DNA of 35,272 nt, taken from Lachnospiraceae bacterium (lineage in GTDB: Bacteria; Bacillota; Clostridia; Lachnospirales; Lachnospiraceae). The notes under the pieces are model-generated. The model saw only the letters and a list, made by a program, of their open reading frames with translations. It did no database searches and was not told the DNA's origin. Made by a program: the position numbers and the translations under genes. Below are positions 24,609 to 32,657 of the stretch, one piece after another (position 1 is the first letter of the stretch; each line of letters opens with the position of its first letter). The DNA is taken from contig JAILGF010000175.1 of NCBI GenBank assembly GCA_024696945.1, forward strand, positions 1 through 35,272, read 5' to 3'.

Positions 24609-24661
24609 CATAACTAAAAAGGGTGGAAGTACTTCGCTTACTTCCACCTTTTTTAGTTATG
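24609..24661. terminator. Strong bidirectional terminator
   Basis: CATAACTAAAAAGGGTGGAA (from 24609) pairs over about 23 bp with its complement ending at 24661, with one G-U pair and a short CTTCGC loop region. A- and T-runs flank the GC core on both sides, so it can end transcription in either direction. It insulates the HTH operon from the 24702-24836 ORF. Confidence 0.8.
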
Positions 24662-24701
24662 ATTCAGCATATTTTCTATGATAATAAAGTTCAAAACATA
24701 A

Positions 24702-24836
24702 CTATGTGTTAATAGCTTTTAATGCTAAATTTATCTTACTAAGCTGTATCTCTATATCATTATCCGATGTTTCCTTTTCTCCTGAAACTATTATCTGTTT
24801 CAATACGAGAACGTTACCATTCAGCTTAGCACCCAT
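24702..24836 (-). CDS. 44-residue ORF next to the IS21 insertion
   Basis: The frame begins MGAKLNGNVLVLKQIIVSGE and ends with TAG at 24702. AGGAAG lies 6 bp before the ATG, and the strong terminator at 24609-24661 follows. An upstream in-frame TGA shows the start is not truncated by the insertion element. No family recognised. Confidence 0.5.
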   Translation of the reverse strand: MGAKLNGNVLVLKQIIVSGEKETSDNDIEIQLSKINLALKAINT

Positions 24837-24980
24837 ATAAGTCTTCCTGAGTATAGTATATGCTCAAATATTATAAATGCTATTCTAAAAGTGAGCCATT
24901 TTAATCCAAAACGCTGACTTGAAATTGAGCCACCAAATGAGTTACTCTGAATAAAAGATTTTTATTCGGAGGGAAAGACG

Positions 24981-25829
24981 GTGGTTATTACAATGCAAGA
25001 CTACGATGAGATTAGAAGGCGTTTTAATTCCGGCGAGAGCCAAAGGCATATCGCCAAATGTATGGGCATTTCCAGAAATACCGTGAAAAAGTACTGTGAA
25101 GGAAATGCGGTGCCCTGGGAGCGTAAAACTCCTGTCAGGACCTCAAATGTGCTGACCGAAGAAACGGTCAGTTTCATAAAACAATGCCTAGCTGAGGATT
25201 CATCCGAGCATCTCAGGAAACAGATCCATACAGCAAAACGGATCTATGACAGGCTTGTGTCCGAGGCCGGATTCTCCGGAGGAGAATCTACAGTAAGGGC
25301 AAAAGTACACGAATTAAAGGAAACATCTCCCCGGGCATTCATCCCTCTCCAGTTCGAGATGGGCGAGGCCATGCAGGTCGACTGGGGCGAGGCAACTGCT
25401 TACCTGTCTGGTCAAAAAACAAAGATAAATATCTTCTGTGCCAGGCTGTGCTACAGCTGCAGGCCTTTTGTTTTTGCCTACCATAAGCAGAACGAAGAAA
25501 GCTTCCTGGATGCTTTTGTGCGCATATTTGAAGGTATGGGAGGCGTCCCCAGGAAAGTCATCTTTGACAACGGGCGTGTAGCCGTAAAGGACGGTTTCGG
25601 TAAACATGCCAAGGCTCAGGCCGGATACACACAGCTGTCTGCCCATTACAGTTTCAGTGCGGTATTCTGTAATCCTGTCGAAGGACATGAAAAAGGCCTT
25701 GTCGAAGGGCTAGTAGGCTGGGCACGAAGGAATGTAATGGTCCCTGTTCCAAAGGTTCCTGACATATCCCTGCTGAACAAACTCCTTTCAGACCGCTGCA
25801 AGAAATACGAGGGAGGTGAACAACTATGA
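24981..25829 (+). pseudogene. istA: IS21 transposase IstA, C-terminally deleted
   Basis: The frame has 282 residues: an N-terminal helix-turn-helix (ESQRHIAKCMGISRNTVKKY) and an intact-looking DDE core (QVDWGEA, IFDNGR, GHEKGLVEGLVGWARRN). Family members run to about 400-500 residues. Here the sequence passes from LLSDRCKKYE straight to the istB ribosome site (GGGAGGTG), so roughly 150-200 C-terminal residues are missing by an internal deletion. The GTG start at 24981 follows GGAGGG at 8-bp spacing. It overlaps istB by 4 bp. Confidence 0.8.
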
Positions 25830-26578
25830 GTAATCCTGTGATTGATGAACAGATACGCATACTGGCAAAACAGCTGAAACTTCCGACCTTTGTCAACTAC
25901 ACAGAAATAACCCGTCAGGCAGCGCCGGATTCAAGTATGGGAGACTTACTGCTCCTGCTTATGAAATCTGAACTCGAACAACGTCAGGAGAATCAGAACC
26001 ACAAAAGGTTAAAGCAGGCCGGATTCCCTTACACAAAAACTCTCGATGAATTAGACCTTGGCAGGTATAACGGCGAGATAAGCACTCTTTTTGTCAACGA
26101 GCTTGCCAGCTGTAAATTCATAAAGGAGCACCGCAACATAACGATGCTGGGCAATCCTGGAAGAGGCAAAACACACATGGCCATCGGCCTATGACTGAAG
26201 GCATGCTCCCTGGGTATGACCGTCCTGTTTAAGAATGCGGCATCATTATCTACGGAACTTGCCGAAGTAAGGGACAACTATTCTCTTGGCAGGTTGGAAA
26301 AGCGTATCCAAAAGGCCGACCTGCTGATACTTGATGAAATGGGCTATGTAAGCTTTGACAGGTATCAGTCAGAACTGCTTTTCAAGATAATCGCAGACCG
26401 CAGTGAACGCGGCAGTATCATCATAACAACAAACTTACCATTCTCGGAGTGGACAACGCTGTTTGAGAACACTGCTATGGTAGCGGCAATGATTGACCGA
26501 CTAACATTCCAATCATATGTACTTGATATGAACGGTGAATCATACCGCTTATCAGTTATCAAGAAAAACAGGAAATAA
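25826..26578 (+). pseudogene. istB: IS21 helper ATPase IstB with in-frame stop
   Basis: The reading frame carries Walker A (GNPGRGKTH), then TGA at 26192-26194, and continues in the same frame with Walker B (LLILDEMGYV) and the family C-terminus (IITTNLPFSEW, DRLTFQSYVLDMNG). Apart from the one stop the protein would be 250 residues, the family's normal length. The stop falls just after Walker A, so the ATPase should be inactive. Confidence 0.85.
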
Positions 26579-26642
26579 GTGGCTCACTTTCAAGCCAGCG
26601 CAAGTGGCTCAAAATGAAATCAGCGAGTGGCTCACTTTCTAG

Positions 26643-26870
26643 TTGACGATTATAATAAAAACCACTGATGAAAATAATAATACTGTTACTATAGCAGATG
26701 CTTTCAAAAAAAGCGTAGAAACTGAAATTGGCTATCGAATCACTAAAGATTATGCTTATAGAATCCTTGCCATGGCTTTGGATGACGATTCTAATGGCAA
26801 TCATATAACCTTAAGGTTTTTGTTGGCTGCTAAACAGTATAGAATGCAGGTCCTTGGATTGGGTTACTGA
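26643..26870 (+). CDS. Small protein of unknown function beside the IS21 end
   Basis: The open frame gives about 75 residues (for example TVTIADAFKKSVETEIGYRI) that look coding, ending at TGA 26870 before a strong terminator. The only start in frame is a TTG directly beside the IS end, with no ribosome site and a TAG before it. The insertion has probably removed or displaced its 5' end or promoter. No family recognised. Confidence 0.4.
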   Translation: MTIIIKTTDENNNTVTIADAFKKSVETEIGYRITKDYAYRILAMALDDDSNGNHITLRFLLAAKQYRMQVLGLGY

Positions 26871-26917
26871 TCTTGGTTTTTAAAGTTATATCATGTAATC
26901 CTTCTTCTTAAAAAGAT

Positions 26918-26953
26918 AGGAAGTTAACACTCAATATGTTAGCTTCCTTTTTT
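26918..26953 (+). terminator. Intrinsic terminator
   Basis: AGGAAGTTAACA (26918-26929) pairs with TGTTAGCTTCCT (26937-26948), one G-U pair, 7-nt loop, followed by TTTTT. It ends the 26643-26870 transcript. Confidence 0.85.
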
Positions 26954-27063
26954 GTATAAGAGAGGAGAGCCCTATGTTTAAGAGTAAAAATATGTGCTGA
27001 GAATCAAAATAGATAATATAATAATACAGTAATACAATAATAATATATGCCTATATTTTTGGT

Positions 27064-27091
27064 ATGTTTGGCACTTATAAGTGCCAAACAT
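27064..27091. promoter_or_regulatory. 28-bp perfect palindrome
   Basis: ATGTTTGGCACTTA followed directly by its exact complement TAAGTGCCAAACAT. It has no loop and no T-run, so it suits a dimeric DNA-binding protein or a recombination site better than a terminator. The TTGGCA/TGCCAA core matches the phased sites at 17470-17541. Confidence 0.6.
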
Positions 27092-27143
27092 GCGCTCTTC
27101 TCCTAACTTGACTGCTGTGTTACTTCTCTTTATATTGAATTAT

Positions 27144-27362
27144 TCAACTTGTCAAGTTCTTGTTAGGCTGTCTTTGTTTTCTCGGTATTATTGCCCCGTC
27201 TTCATCAAGCTTTACTTGTTCGGGATGTAATTTGTACAGGGTTTTTTCCAACAGGTATTTGGCATATTCATTACCGGTCATGTCGTTCATACCGGCTTCT
27301 TTCTTTAAAGCAAATACCCTTTGCGTATCTTCGTAGGATAGATCAAATTCAAATTTTGCCAT
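27144..27362 (-). CDS. Small conserved-type protein of mobile elements
   Basis: The product has 72 residues, beginning MAKFEFDLSYEDTQRVFALK and continuing with a helical NEYAKYLLEKTLYKLHPEQV segment. Similar small proteins occur in Firmicutes integrative elements (recollection, not checked). AAAGGA lies upstream of ATG at 27362; a longer reading from 27398 has no ribosome site. A cytoplasmic DNA-element accessory protein is likely. Confidence 0.55.
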   Translation of the reverse strand: MAKFEFDLSYEDTQRVFALKKEAGMNDMTGNEYAKYLLEKTLYKLHPEQVKLDEDGAIIPRKQRQPNKNLTS

Positions 27363-27462
27363 ATCAGGTTTCCTTTTCTGTTTCATTATCAAAAGCAATG
27401 CAGTCTTTTGGTACGGTCACGATCTGTCTGCTTTCACAGTCATATAGTTTCCATTTACTATA

Positions 27463-27830
27463 TTATCTTCCGTTTAATGATGCTATATCTATATCGTCAT
27501 CCCACCATAATTTACGTTCTAGCAGGTCCTTTATAACATTTTCATCAACTAATCTATAATTATATAGGTCTGTACCTACATTAAATCCATATGGTCTATA
27601 CAGACCGCCTCCTCTGTGTATATGACCAAACAATGTTTGGCAATGCTTATCATGATCCTTTGGTCTGTGCGTCAGGAAAAACATTTGTCCGCATAGTTCT
27701 ACATGGTCATTTAATTTTACATCGTCCTTTTGAACCTGACTGTTCCAGATTTTTACCTGTTCGTGCATATATTCATCTGCAGTATTAAACGGACGCATCT
27801 CACGGGTCAATATATCAACAGAACGTTCTC
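27463..27830 (-). pseudogene. Metallophosphoesterase remnant with internal deletion
   Basis: The frame holds TREMRPFNTADEYMHEQVKI near its start and FFLTHRPKD plus TLFGHIHR later, as in calcineurin-like phosphoesterases. The first DxH motif and the central GD and GNH motifs are missing: the sequence passes from KDDV directly to KLNDHVELC. The start is a TTG with no ribosome site. It is an inactive relic and is distinct from the split phosphoesterase at 14586-15154. Confidence 0.65.
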
Positions 27831-27911
27831 GATTGCCTGCAGATCATGCTCTCCCACCATCTTCACAAGGACAGTCTTTGCACAAGGGTTTCCGTATTCA
27901 TATGTTTCCAT
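27807..27911 (-). pseudogene. 34-residue gene remnant
   Basis: A short frame begins METYEYGNPCAKTVLVKMVG and ends at TGA 27807, overlapping the phosphoesterase remnant in another frame. It looks coding, but no family is clear. The gene appears to be cut at its 3' side by the same rearrangement that removed the phosphoesterase start. Confidence 0.25.
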
Positions 27912-27934
27912 TGATTTATGTCCTAACGGCTTGA

Positions 27935-28249
27935 TTAAAGTACCTTTTTGGCATAGTCCTCTAGGTCATGAAATACACCTACAACATATACCACTTTATC
28001 TTCTATGCGAAATACAATCTTGTAGGACATTTTCTGGAAATGAGCCTCGCGGTAATCCTTAAGCGCCAGGTATTTATCAGAACTTATGGGAAACTGATAA
28101 GGATTATCCTCAAGCCGGTCATATATCCCTTCAATCTCACTTAGGAAATTCCCAGCCGCTTGCGGATTTTTCAATTTGGCAAGCAGATATCCTGCCAGAC
28201 TGTCAATATGCTCATCAGCTTTTTCAGTGATGATCAGATTATAACCCAT
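27935..28249 (-). CDS. ParE/RelE-type toxin
   Basis: The product has 104 residues and follows the ParE/RelE pattern: LIITEKADEHIDSLAGYLL, a middle IEGIYDRLEDNPYQFP, and KIVFRIEDKVVYVVGVFHDL at the end. Family members poison gyrase or cleave mRNA at the ribosome; which one is not decidable here. The start overlaps the antitoxin gene by 11 bp, as in many such modules. Confidence 0.8.
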   Translation of the reverse strand: MGYNLIITEKADEHIDSLAGYLLAKLKNPQAAGNFLSEIEGIYDRLEDNPYQFPISSDKYLALKDYREAHFQKMSYKIVFRIEDKVVYVVGVFHDLEDYAKKVL

Positions 28250-28499
28250 ACTTTTCCCTCACAGTCGCAAGCGCCTTGCGTGCATTTTTCGTCATGCCGG
28301 CCTTAATCTGTTCCTCCGATGTGGCAATGTCCGTGTACATAGCCCACTTACCCTGGAGATTCTTAAAAACATCCATGCTCATAAGCACCATATCACCATA
28401 ACCGTTTTTGGTTATATAAATCGGTTCATCAGACTTGTGGCAAAGTTCTGAGATGTTAGACGTATTTTTCAACTCTTTAATTGGAATAATTTCTGGCAT
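28239..28499 (-). CDS. Phd/YefM-type antitoxin
   Basis: The product has 86 residues. The N-terminal IPIKELKNTSNISELCHKSD and PIYITKNGYGDMVLMS segments are typical of Phd/YefM DNA-binding domains; the C-terminal helix would wrap the toxin. AGAAGGAGG precedes ATG at 28499. The protein should bind the palindrome at 28516-28548 and repress its own operon together with the toxin. Confidence 0.8.
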   Translation of the reverse strand: MPEIIPIKELKNTSNISELCHKSDEPIYITKNGYGDMVLMSMDVFKNLQGKWAMYTDIATSEEQIKAGMTKNARKALATVREKYGL

Positions 28500-28515
28500 A
28501 ACATAACCTCCTTCT

Positions 28516-28548
28516 GTATGGGATTATAATACCATAATTATCCCATAC
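28516..28548 (-). promoter_or_regulatory. Promoter/operator of the toxin-antitoxin operon
   Basis: GTATGGGAT (28516-28524) and ATCCCATAC (28540-28548) form inverted arms, and the AT-rich centre is also nearly symmetric. On the minus strand an extended -10 (TATGGTATTAT) sits inside it, so binding here would block transcription. The antitoxin start is 17 bp away. Confidence 0.65.
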
Positions 28549-28651
28549 TTGCAAGTAAAATTTCAGTATATAAGGTTGGTCCAGAACATATTCAATACGA
28601 TTTTGTTTACAGAGTTAAGGAAACTTCAAACAATCTGCATATTTACGCAAA

Positions 28652-28678
28652 AAGAGTGCCGAAACATGTGGCACTCTT
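28652..28678 (-). terminator. Terminator of the metallo-beta-lactamase-like gene
   Basis: AAGAGTGCC (28652-28660) pairs perfectly with GGCACTCTT (28670-28678). On the minus strand it runs into TTTTTGCG. It lies 30 bp past the gene end. Confidence 0.75.
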
Positions 28679-28708
28679 AATAAACTCACCCTATATAGTG
28701 ACTGCTAT

Positions 28709-29922
28709 TTACTTAACGCACATCCCACATTTCCGGTATCCCGCTGCTTCTGCATCTTCCGCAGAGTCAAAGTATACCCTGTTCTTTTCCAGCGGTAAAG
28801 ACATGCAGTTTTCAGTATGATATACTTTCGAATTAACATTCCCGATTATATTGCCATGTTCTACCTTAAGCCTATCTTCTGCATCCCAATCGATAATCTG
28901 CTTGCTACTCCACTTAAGGGTCTTCCCGTTCCCCTTTATGGTTACAGTTCCTTTCAAATCAGTCCTTAGAACCTTATACTTAAGGTATTAAGGCGTCGGA
29001 TAACATTATCGTTAGGATGCCCATATGCATTATTTCTGCCTGCGCTTATCAAAGCATATTTAGCCCCGACATTCTTTAAGAAAAGTAACGGATTGGTGTA
29101 ATCACTCCCGTGGTGGGCGACCTTAAGCACATTTGCCTTGATATCTGCTCCACTTTCCATCAGCTTATTCAGCACTGGAGCTGACGCATCCCCAGTGAAA
29201 AGGAAGGTGTTTTTATAGTATTTCAGCTTCATAATGATGCTTGAATCATTGGTCCCTTCGCCCAGATCGGCGCCAAGGATATCAATATTGCATCCCGTCC
29301 CAAGACTGTAAGTATCACCAGTATGTACATAAACAGTATTTACATGTTCCCGGTCAATGGCGTTCATCAGCTTGTTGTATTCCGTTGAGTTTCCGGGAGT
29401 TACAGGCATAAGGACAGTTTTAACCCCATAATCCTGCACTAACAGCTGTGCCGCACCCATATGGTCAGTGTCCATGTGGGATACGATAAGAGTATCTACG
29501 CTTGTGACACCAAAGTAGTCCAGCTGCTTCTTCAGATACTCATAATACTTCTTTTCTCCAGTATCCAGCACGATATTCTTACCGTTAACTCTTATCAAGA
29601 AGGCATCGCCCTGTCCTATATCCAGCATCGTAACCTTTATCCCGGTCTTCTTGACCTTAATGGAAAATTTATGGGATACACCATCGTTTTCCGTATAGGT
29701 ACCTGTAGTTTTACCAGGAGCTATCCCCGTGATCACGCCATCCTTTACAGATGCTATGCTACCAGATGCTACGGTGATCTTCGGTTTTCCGGCTATCTCA
29801 TAGCTTTCGCCTACCCCGAGCACAAGCTTTTTATCAGGATAACCGGAAGCCTTTAGGGGTACAGAAAACAAAGAAAGGCTGAATAATGCTATGAGCAGGC
29901 AACACAGAACTTTTCTTCTCAT
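28709..29922 (-). pseudogene. Secreted ComEC-like metallo-beta-lactamase protein, frameshifted
   Basis: From 29922 the frame gives a signal peptide (KVLCCLLIALFSLSLFSV), an Ig-like linker, and a metallo-beta-lactamase domain (SHMDTDHMGA, LFTGDA, VAHHGSDYTN) ending too early at TAA after NTLSIRF. In another frame the sequence carries on with KVLRTDLKGTVTIKGNG and an Ada-like metal-binding tail (NSKVYHTENC ... RKCGMC) to 28709. One added A in the AT-AAGG context near 28975 restores a continuous protein of about 400 residues. Intact relatives join both domains. The first part keeps all its metal ligands, so it may still act alone. AAAGG lies upstream of ATG 29922; ATG 29940 is the alternative start. 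Confidence 0.75.
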
Positions 29923-30000
29923 AACATCACAGCCTTTCATCTTGGTAAGCCTTTTTCAGTAATCATTTATATGATAACTAAATAAAATGAATTCTAGTTT

Positions 30001-30387
30001 TTATAAGTTTTCTTTTACTTCAATAACACTAGATTTATCATAATTGAACTTAATAGATTGGAATCTTAGTACATAATCCCAAAAAACTGTATCGGAATAA
30101 TATCCTTCTGGGTTATTTATCTTGTCTAATTCTGTTTTTATTGCATTATATAATAAACGATTTTTACTATCTCTTCCTTCTCTGCTTACGAAATCCAATA
30201 GCTCAGAAAACATCTCCTTTCCCTTTTCTAAATCATTGATTTCATTATTTTGAACATATGAATCAAATATATCAAGAAACTCATTAATAAATTGTATAAC
30301 CTCTTTATCCTCAGTTTTACAGTTGATATAATCAAATGCTTTTGAAGCCAATACTACACGTATAAAATTCCATCCTTCATCACTCAT
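30001..30387 (-). CDS. Hypothetical helical protein
   Basis: I do not recognise this 128-residue acidic, helical cytoplasmic protein (begins MSDEGWNFIRVVLASKAFDY). GGAG lies about 10 bp upstream of ATG at 30387. Small proteins of this shape are often immunity or accessory proteins, but nothing here shows that. Confidence 0.55.
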   Translation of the reverse strand: MSDEGWNFIRVVLASKAFDYINCKTEDKEVIQFINEFLDIFDSYVQNNEINDLEKGKEMFSELLDFVSREGRDSKNRLLYNAIKTELDKINNPEGYYSDTVFWDYVLRFQSIKFNYDKSSVIEVKENL

Positions 30388-30478
30388 ACTCTATTTTCTC
30401 CGGTATTCTCTTTACACAATCTTATTATCAAATAATATCATATGTGGCTATTATTTTCAATAAATTATAGGATTTTTC

Positions 30479-30694
30479 TCATTTTATAACAGGTTTTACA
30501 CTCCGAATCATACCTCTTGTAGGCTTCCTTTCTTCTTTAACCTTCTCCAATATATTACGGTCCATCCTGTATACATAAGTTTCATCAGTTAGATAGTGTT
30601 CTATGCCCGTATACTTTTGGGAAACTTGCCGATTAAACTTCTTAAAAGTATCCCTACTCATCTCTTTTTCCATTTCAGTTACCGGCATTTGCAT
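30479..30694 (-). CDS. Small hypothetical ORF, possibly a remnant
   Basis: The 71-residue frame (TEMEKEMSRDTFKKFNRQVS) has coding-like, charged composition but no ribosome site ahead of ATG 30694. It follows the next ORF after 16 bp. Both could be pieces of an eroded gene. Confidence 0.3.
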   Translation of the reverse strand: MQMPVTEMEKEMSRDTFKKFNRQVSQKYTGIEHYLTDETYVYRMDRNILEKVKEERKPTRGMIRSVKPVIK

Positions 30695-30710
30695 AGGATT
30701 TATTATTTTT

Positions 30711-30917
30711 TTATATTAGAGCACCTTCGTATAACGCCTTTACATCGTCCTCGTAGTAAGGCGTGTATAGACCAAGTACACTTCCCTCTGTAATTTCTTC
30801 ATTGTTTAAACTTATGGCATATGATGACAGTTTAATCGGTATTCCCGTAACTATGCTGGTCTTTTTATATGCATTTATGATAGTAGGTGTATTAGACACA
30901 TTCATTATGCACAGCAA
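30711..30917 (-). CDS. Small hypothetical ORF, possibly a remnant
   Basis: The 68-residue frame (NVSNTPTIINAYKKTSIVTG) looks coding, but no ribosome site precedes its ATGs, so the 5' end may be lost. No family recognised. Confidence 0.3.
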   Translation of the reverse strand: MLCIMNVSNTPTIINAYKKTSIVTGIPIKLSSYAISLNNEEITEGSVLGLYTPYYEDDVKALYEGALI

Positions 30918-31036
30918 GGGATGTTATTTACCTTGATTCCCCTCATCTTATCAGATAATCCACATGCAGGCCAATATACCATTTTTTCAATATCCGCCTA
31001 GCTTAATATCCTGATTTTATCACATTCAGACTGACT

Positions 31037-31592
31037 TACATTCTTAGCCATCTCAACATATTTTTTCCATATTGAAGGATCTGTCTTCAATGGTTTAGTT
31101 GAATTCTCTGTGTGTCATGTCCTGGCTGATGTCTGCTCCTTCCTTGCCACAAAATCCGATATCCCGATATATGTAAGGCGGGATCATCTTGTAACGTACC
31201 TTTTAAGGCAAATTATCGTTCTTCCGTCATTTATCAATGTCGACCCGGAGTTATTTGGCGAGTTTATGATGTTCCTGACTAATGTAAAAGAATCCATAAC
31301 TGGGAAAATGAAAAGTGAATTTGATGAAAAAAACATAAAAAAGGGGTTGGAGGTTGCCACTACCGGTTCCGATAAATTTGTTCCCTCAAATATCATTTAT
31401 GCTGTCCGGGATATATACCGATATGTGGAAGACAAATCCGGTATTTACCGGCTGCTGAGTATTTTGTGCAAGATGATCAGAGAATATGGCAGCACCAAGG
31501 CCGAAGACCGCATGGCACTCATTAATGTTATAAGAATGATGTCTGAAGACTGGTATATGGCAGAAAACTCCACCGGCTCATCAGGAATTTGA
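31037..31592 (+). pseudogene. N-terminally truncated hypothetical gene
   Basis: The plus frame is open from about 31037 to the TGA at 31592 and looks coding (FINVDPELFGEFMMFLTNVK, YGSTKAEDRMALINVIRMMS). There is no ATG or ribosome site in frame before the coding-looking part, so the gene has probably lost its start. No family recognised. Confidence 0.4.
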
Positions 31593-31655
31593 ATGTAATG
31601 AAACTACTATGCGTATGTGAAAGTTTTTCTGTAAATGAGATATCATAAGATAATT

Positions 31656-31698
31656 AACGAGCTGTATGGCGGTAATAATCCGTTGTCCAGCTCGTTTT
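31656..31698 (+). terminator. Hairpin after the truncated gene
   Basis: AACGAGCTG (31656-31664) pairs perfectly with CAGCTCGTT (31688-31696), with an inner CGG/CCG stem. The T-run is short (GTTTTG). Confidence 0.5.
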
Positions 31699-31763
31699 GA
31701 CTATACATTATCCCATTGATTTTGTCAAGAGTTATGATATAACTAGGGGCCTGCGGACATTTT

Positions 31764-32093
31764 TTAGACACCCGCAGCCAACCTCCTTTTCCTATATTCC
31801 AGAGGGGTAACCCCTCCGAGAATAGATTTTATACGATGTTCACAGTACCAATGCATGTAACCATCCAGTTCCATGATAAAAGCTTCTATGCTGTATTCAG
31901 CCCAATTACGCCCATAAAACATCTCTGTCTTTAGATGGCCGAAAAATCCTTCGCAAGCAGAGTTGTCCGGGGAACATCCTTTCTTGGACATTGAACGTGT
32001 GAGCCCGTTTTCTTTCATGATCCTGATCCATTCCGGCCAGCGATAGTGACCGTGGTAGCCAGTATGTTTAAAAAGCATACATAAACGCCACAA
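31764..32093 (-). pseudogene. IS3-family transposase, C-terminal fragment
   Basis: The 109-residue frame carries the end of an IS3-family OrfB: YRWPEWIRIMKENGLTRSMS, then KKGCSPDNSACEGFFGHLK with the catalytic Glu, and WYCEHRIKSILGGVTPLEY. The first two Asp motifs are absent because the gene is cut at about 32094, where a second transposase fragment in the opposite direction begins. A short inverted motif (TGCGGACATTTTTTAGACAC, near 31753) beyond its stop may be the old IS end. Confidence 0.8.
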
Positions 32094-32359
32094 AAAAGTT
32101 CCAGCTAAGCTACAGCTACCCTGGATACCCTTACGACAACGCCTGCATTGAATCCTTTCATTCTCTTCACAAAAGAGAATGGAACAACAGATTCAGTATT
32201 GTTAATTACAATCAGGCGTACCGTTTGGTATTTGAATATATCGAGACCTTTTACAATACTGTCAGGATACATAGTCACAATGATTATATGTCACCAAATG
32301 AATTTGAAAAACTGTATACCACTTTTTCAAAGGAAGGTATCAAGAAAAAGGTCAGTTAA
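32090..32359 (+). pseudogene. Second IS3-family transposase, C-terminal fragment
   Basis: The plus frame, which has no start codon, reads SYSYPGYPYDNACIESFHSL, then KREWNNRF, and later YIETFYNTVRIHSHNDYMSP, ending at TAA 32359. This is the C-terminal third of an IS3-family OrfB of a different subgroup from its neighbour. The end-like sequence TGTGCTAAAACTTGACAGAG (near 32384) follows the stop. The 5' part is lost at the junction with the minus-strand fragment. Confidence 0.8.
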
Positions 32360-32479
32360 CAGGAAAAATCTCCCATTTTAATTTGTGCTAAAACTTGACA
32401 GAGGAGCACTCATGATTTTACATAAAAATAGCACAAAAATCAAGATGGCTTTTGTGCTGTATATAATATTGTTTTACGG

Positions 32480-32562
32480 TGTATCGGGGATACGCAAATC
32501 CCTTCAATGCTCCGGCGAAATGCCGTATATCTATGTATAATCCTCGCGGATAAGCTGGGAAA
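32480..32562 (-). repeat. Leader repeat copy A (truncated, no gene)
   Basis: Nearly identical to the upstream-side part of copies B and C (GTATCGGGGATACGC, then TCCGGCGAAATGCCGTATAT). It has lost the terminator half, and no gene follows it on the minus strand; the IS3 fragment lies there instead. Confidence 0.8.
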
Positions 32563-32564
32563 AG

Positions 32565-32601
32565 AATCCCGCCATAAGTTTTGTTATCTTATGACGGGAT
32601 T
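32565..32601 (-). terminator. Intrinsic terminator next to leader copy A
   Basis: AATCCCGCCATAAG (32565-32578) pairs with CTTATGACGGGATT (32588-32601), one mismatch. On the minus strand it runs into CTTTTCCC. It lies directly upstream of leader copy A, as the terminator at 33604-33630 lies upstream of copy B. Confidence 0.7.
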
Positions 32602-32628
32602 TGTATTTTAAAAAATTAACAGTTTGAA

Positions 32629-32650
32629 AAAGGCCGCTCGAGCGACCTTT
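32629..32650 (-). terminator. Terminator of the lipoprotein gene
   Basis: On the minus strand AAAGGTCGC, loop TCGA, GCGGCCTTT, then TT. It begins 8 bp after the stop codon at 32658. Confidence 0.8.
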
Positions 32651-32657
32651 ATTCTTT

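Larger units (their letters stand above)
24888..26638 (+). mobile_element. Degenerate IS21-family insertion sequence, 1751 bp
   Basis: The outer ends AAAGTGAGCCA (24888) and TGGCTCACTTT (ending 26638) are inverted. Further TGAGCCAC-type copies lie inside each end (24926 region on the left; two more on the right), as is typical of IS21 multiple terminal repeats. A CTA triplet flanks both sides (24885-24887, 26639-26641) as a possible short target duplication. It carries istA and istB, both defective. The element is shorter than the roughly 2 kb or more usual for the family. Confidence 0.85.
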
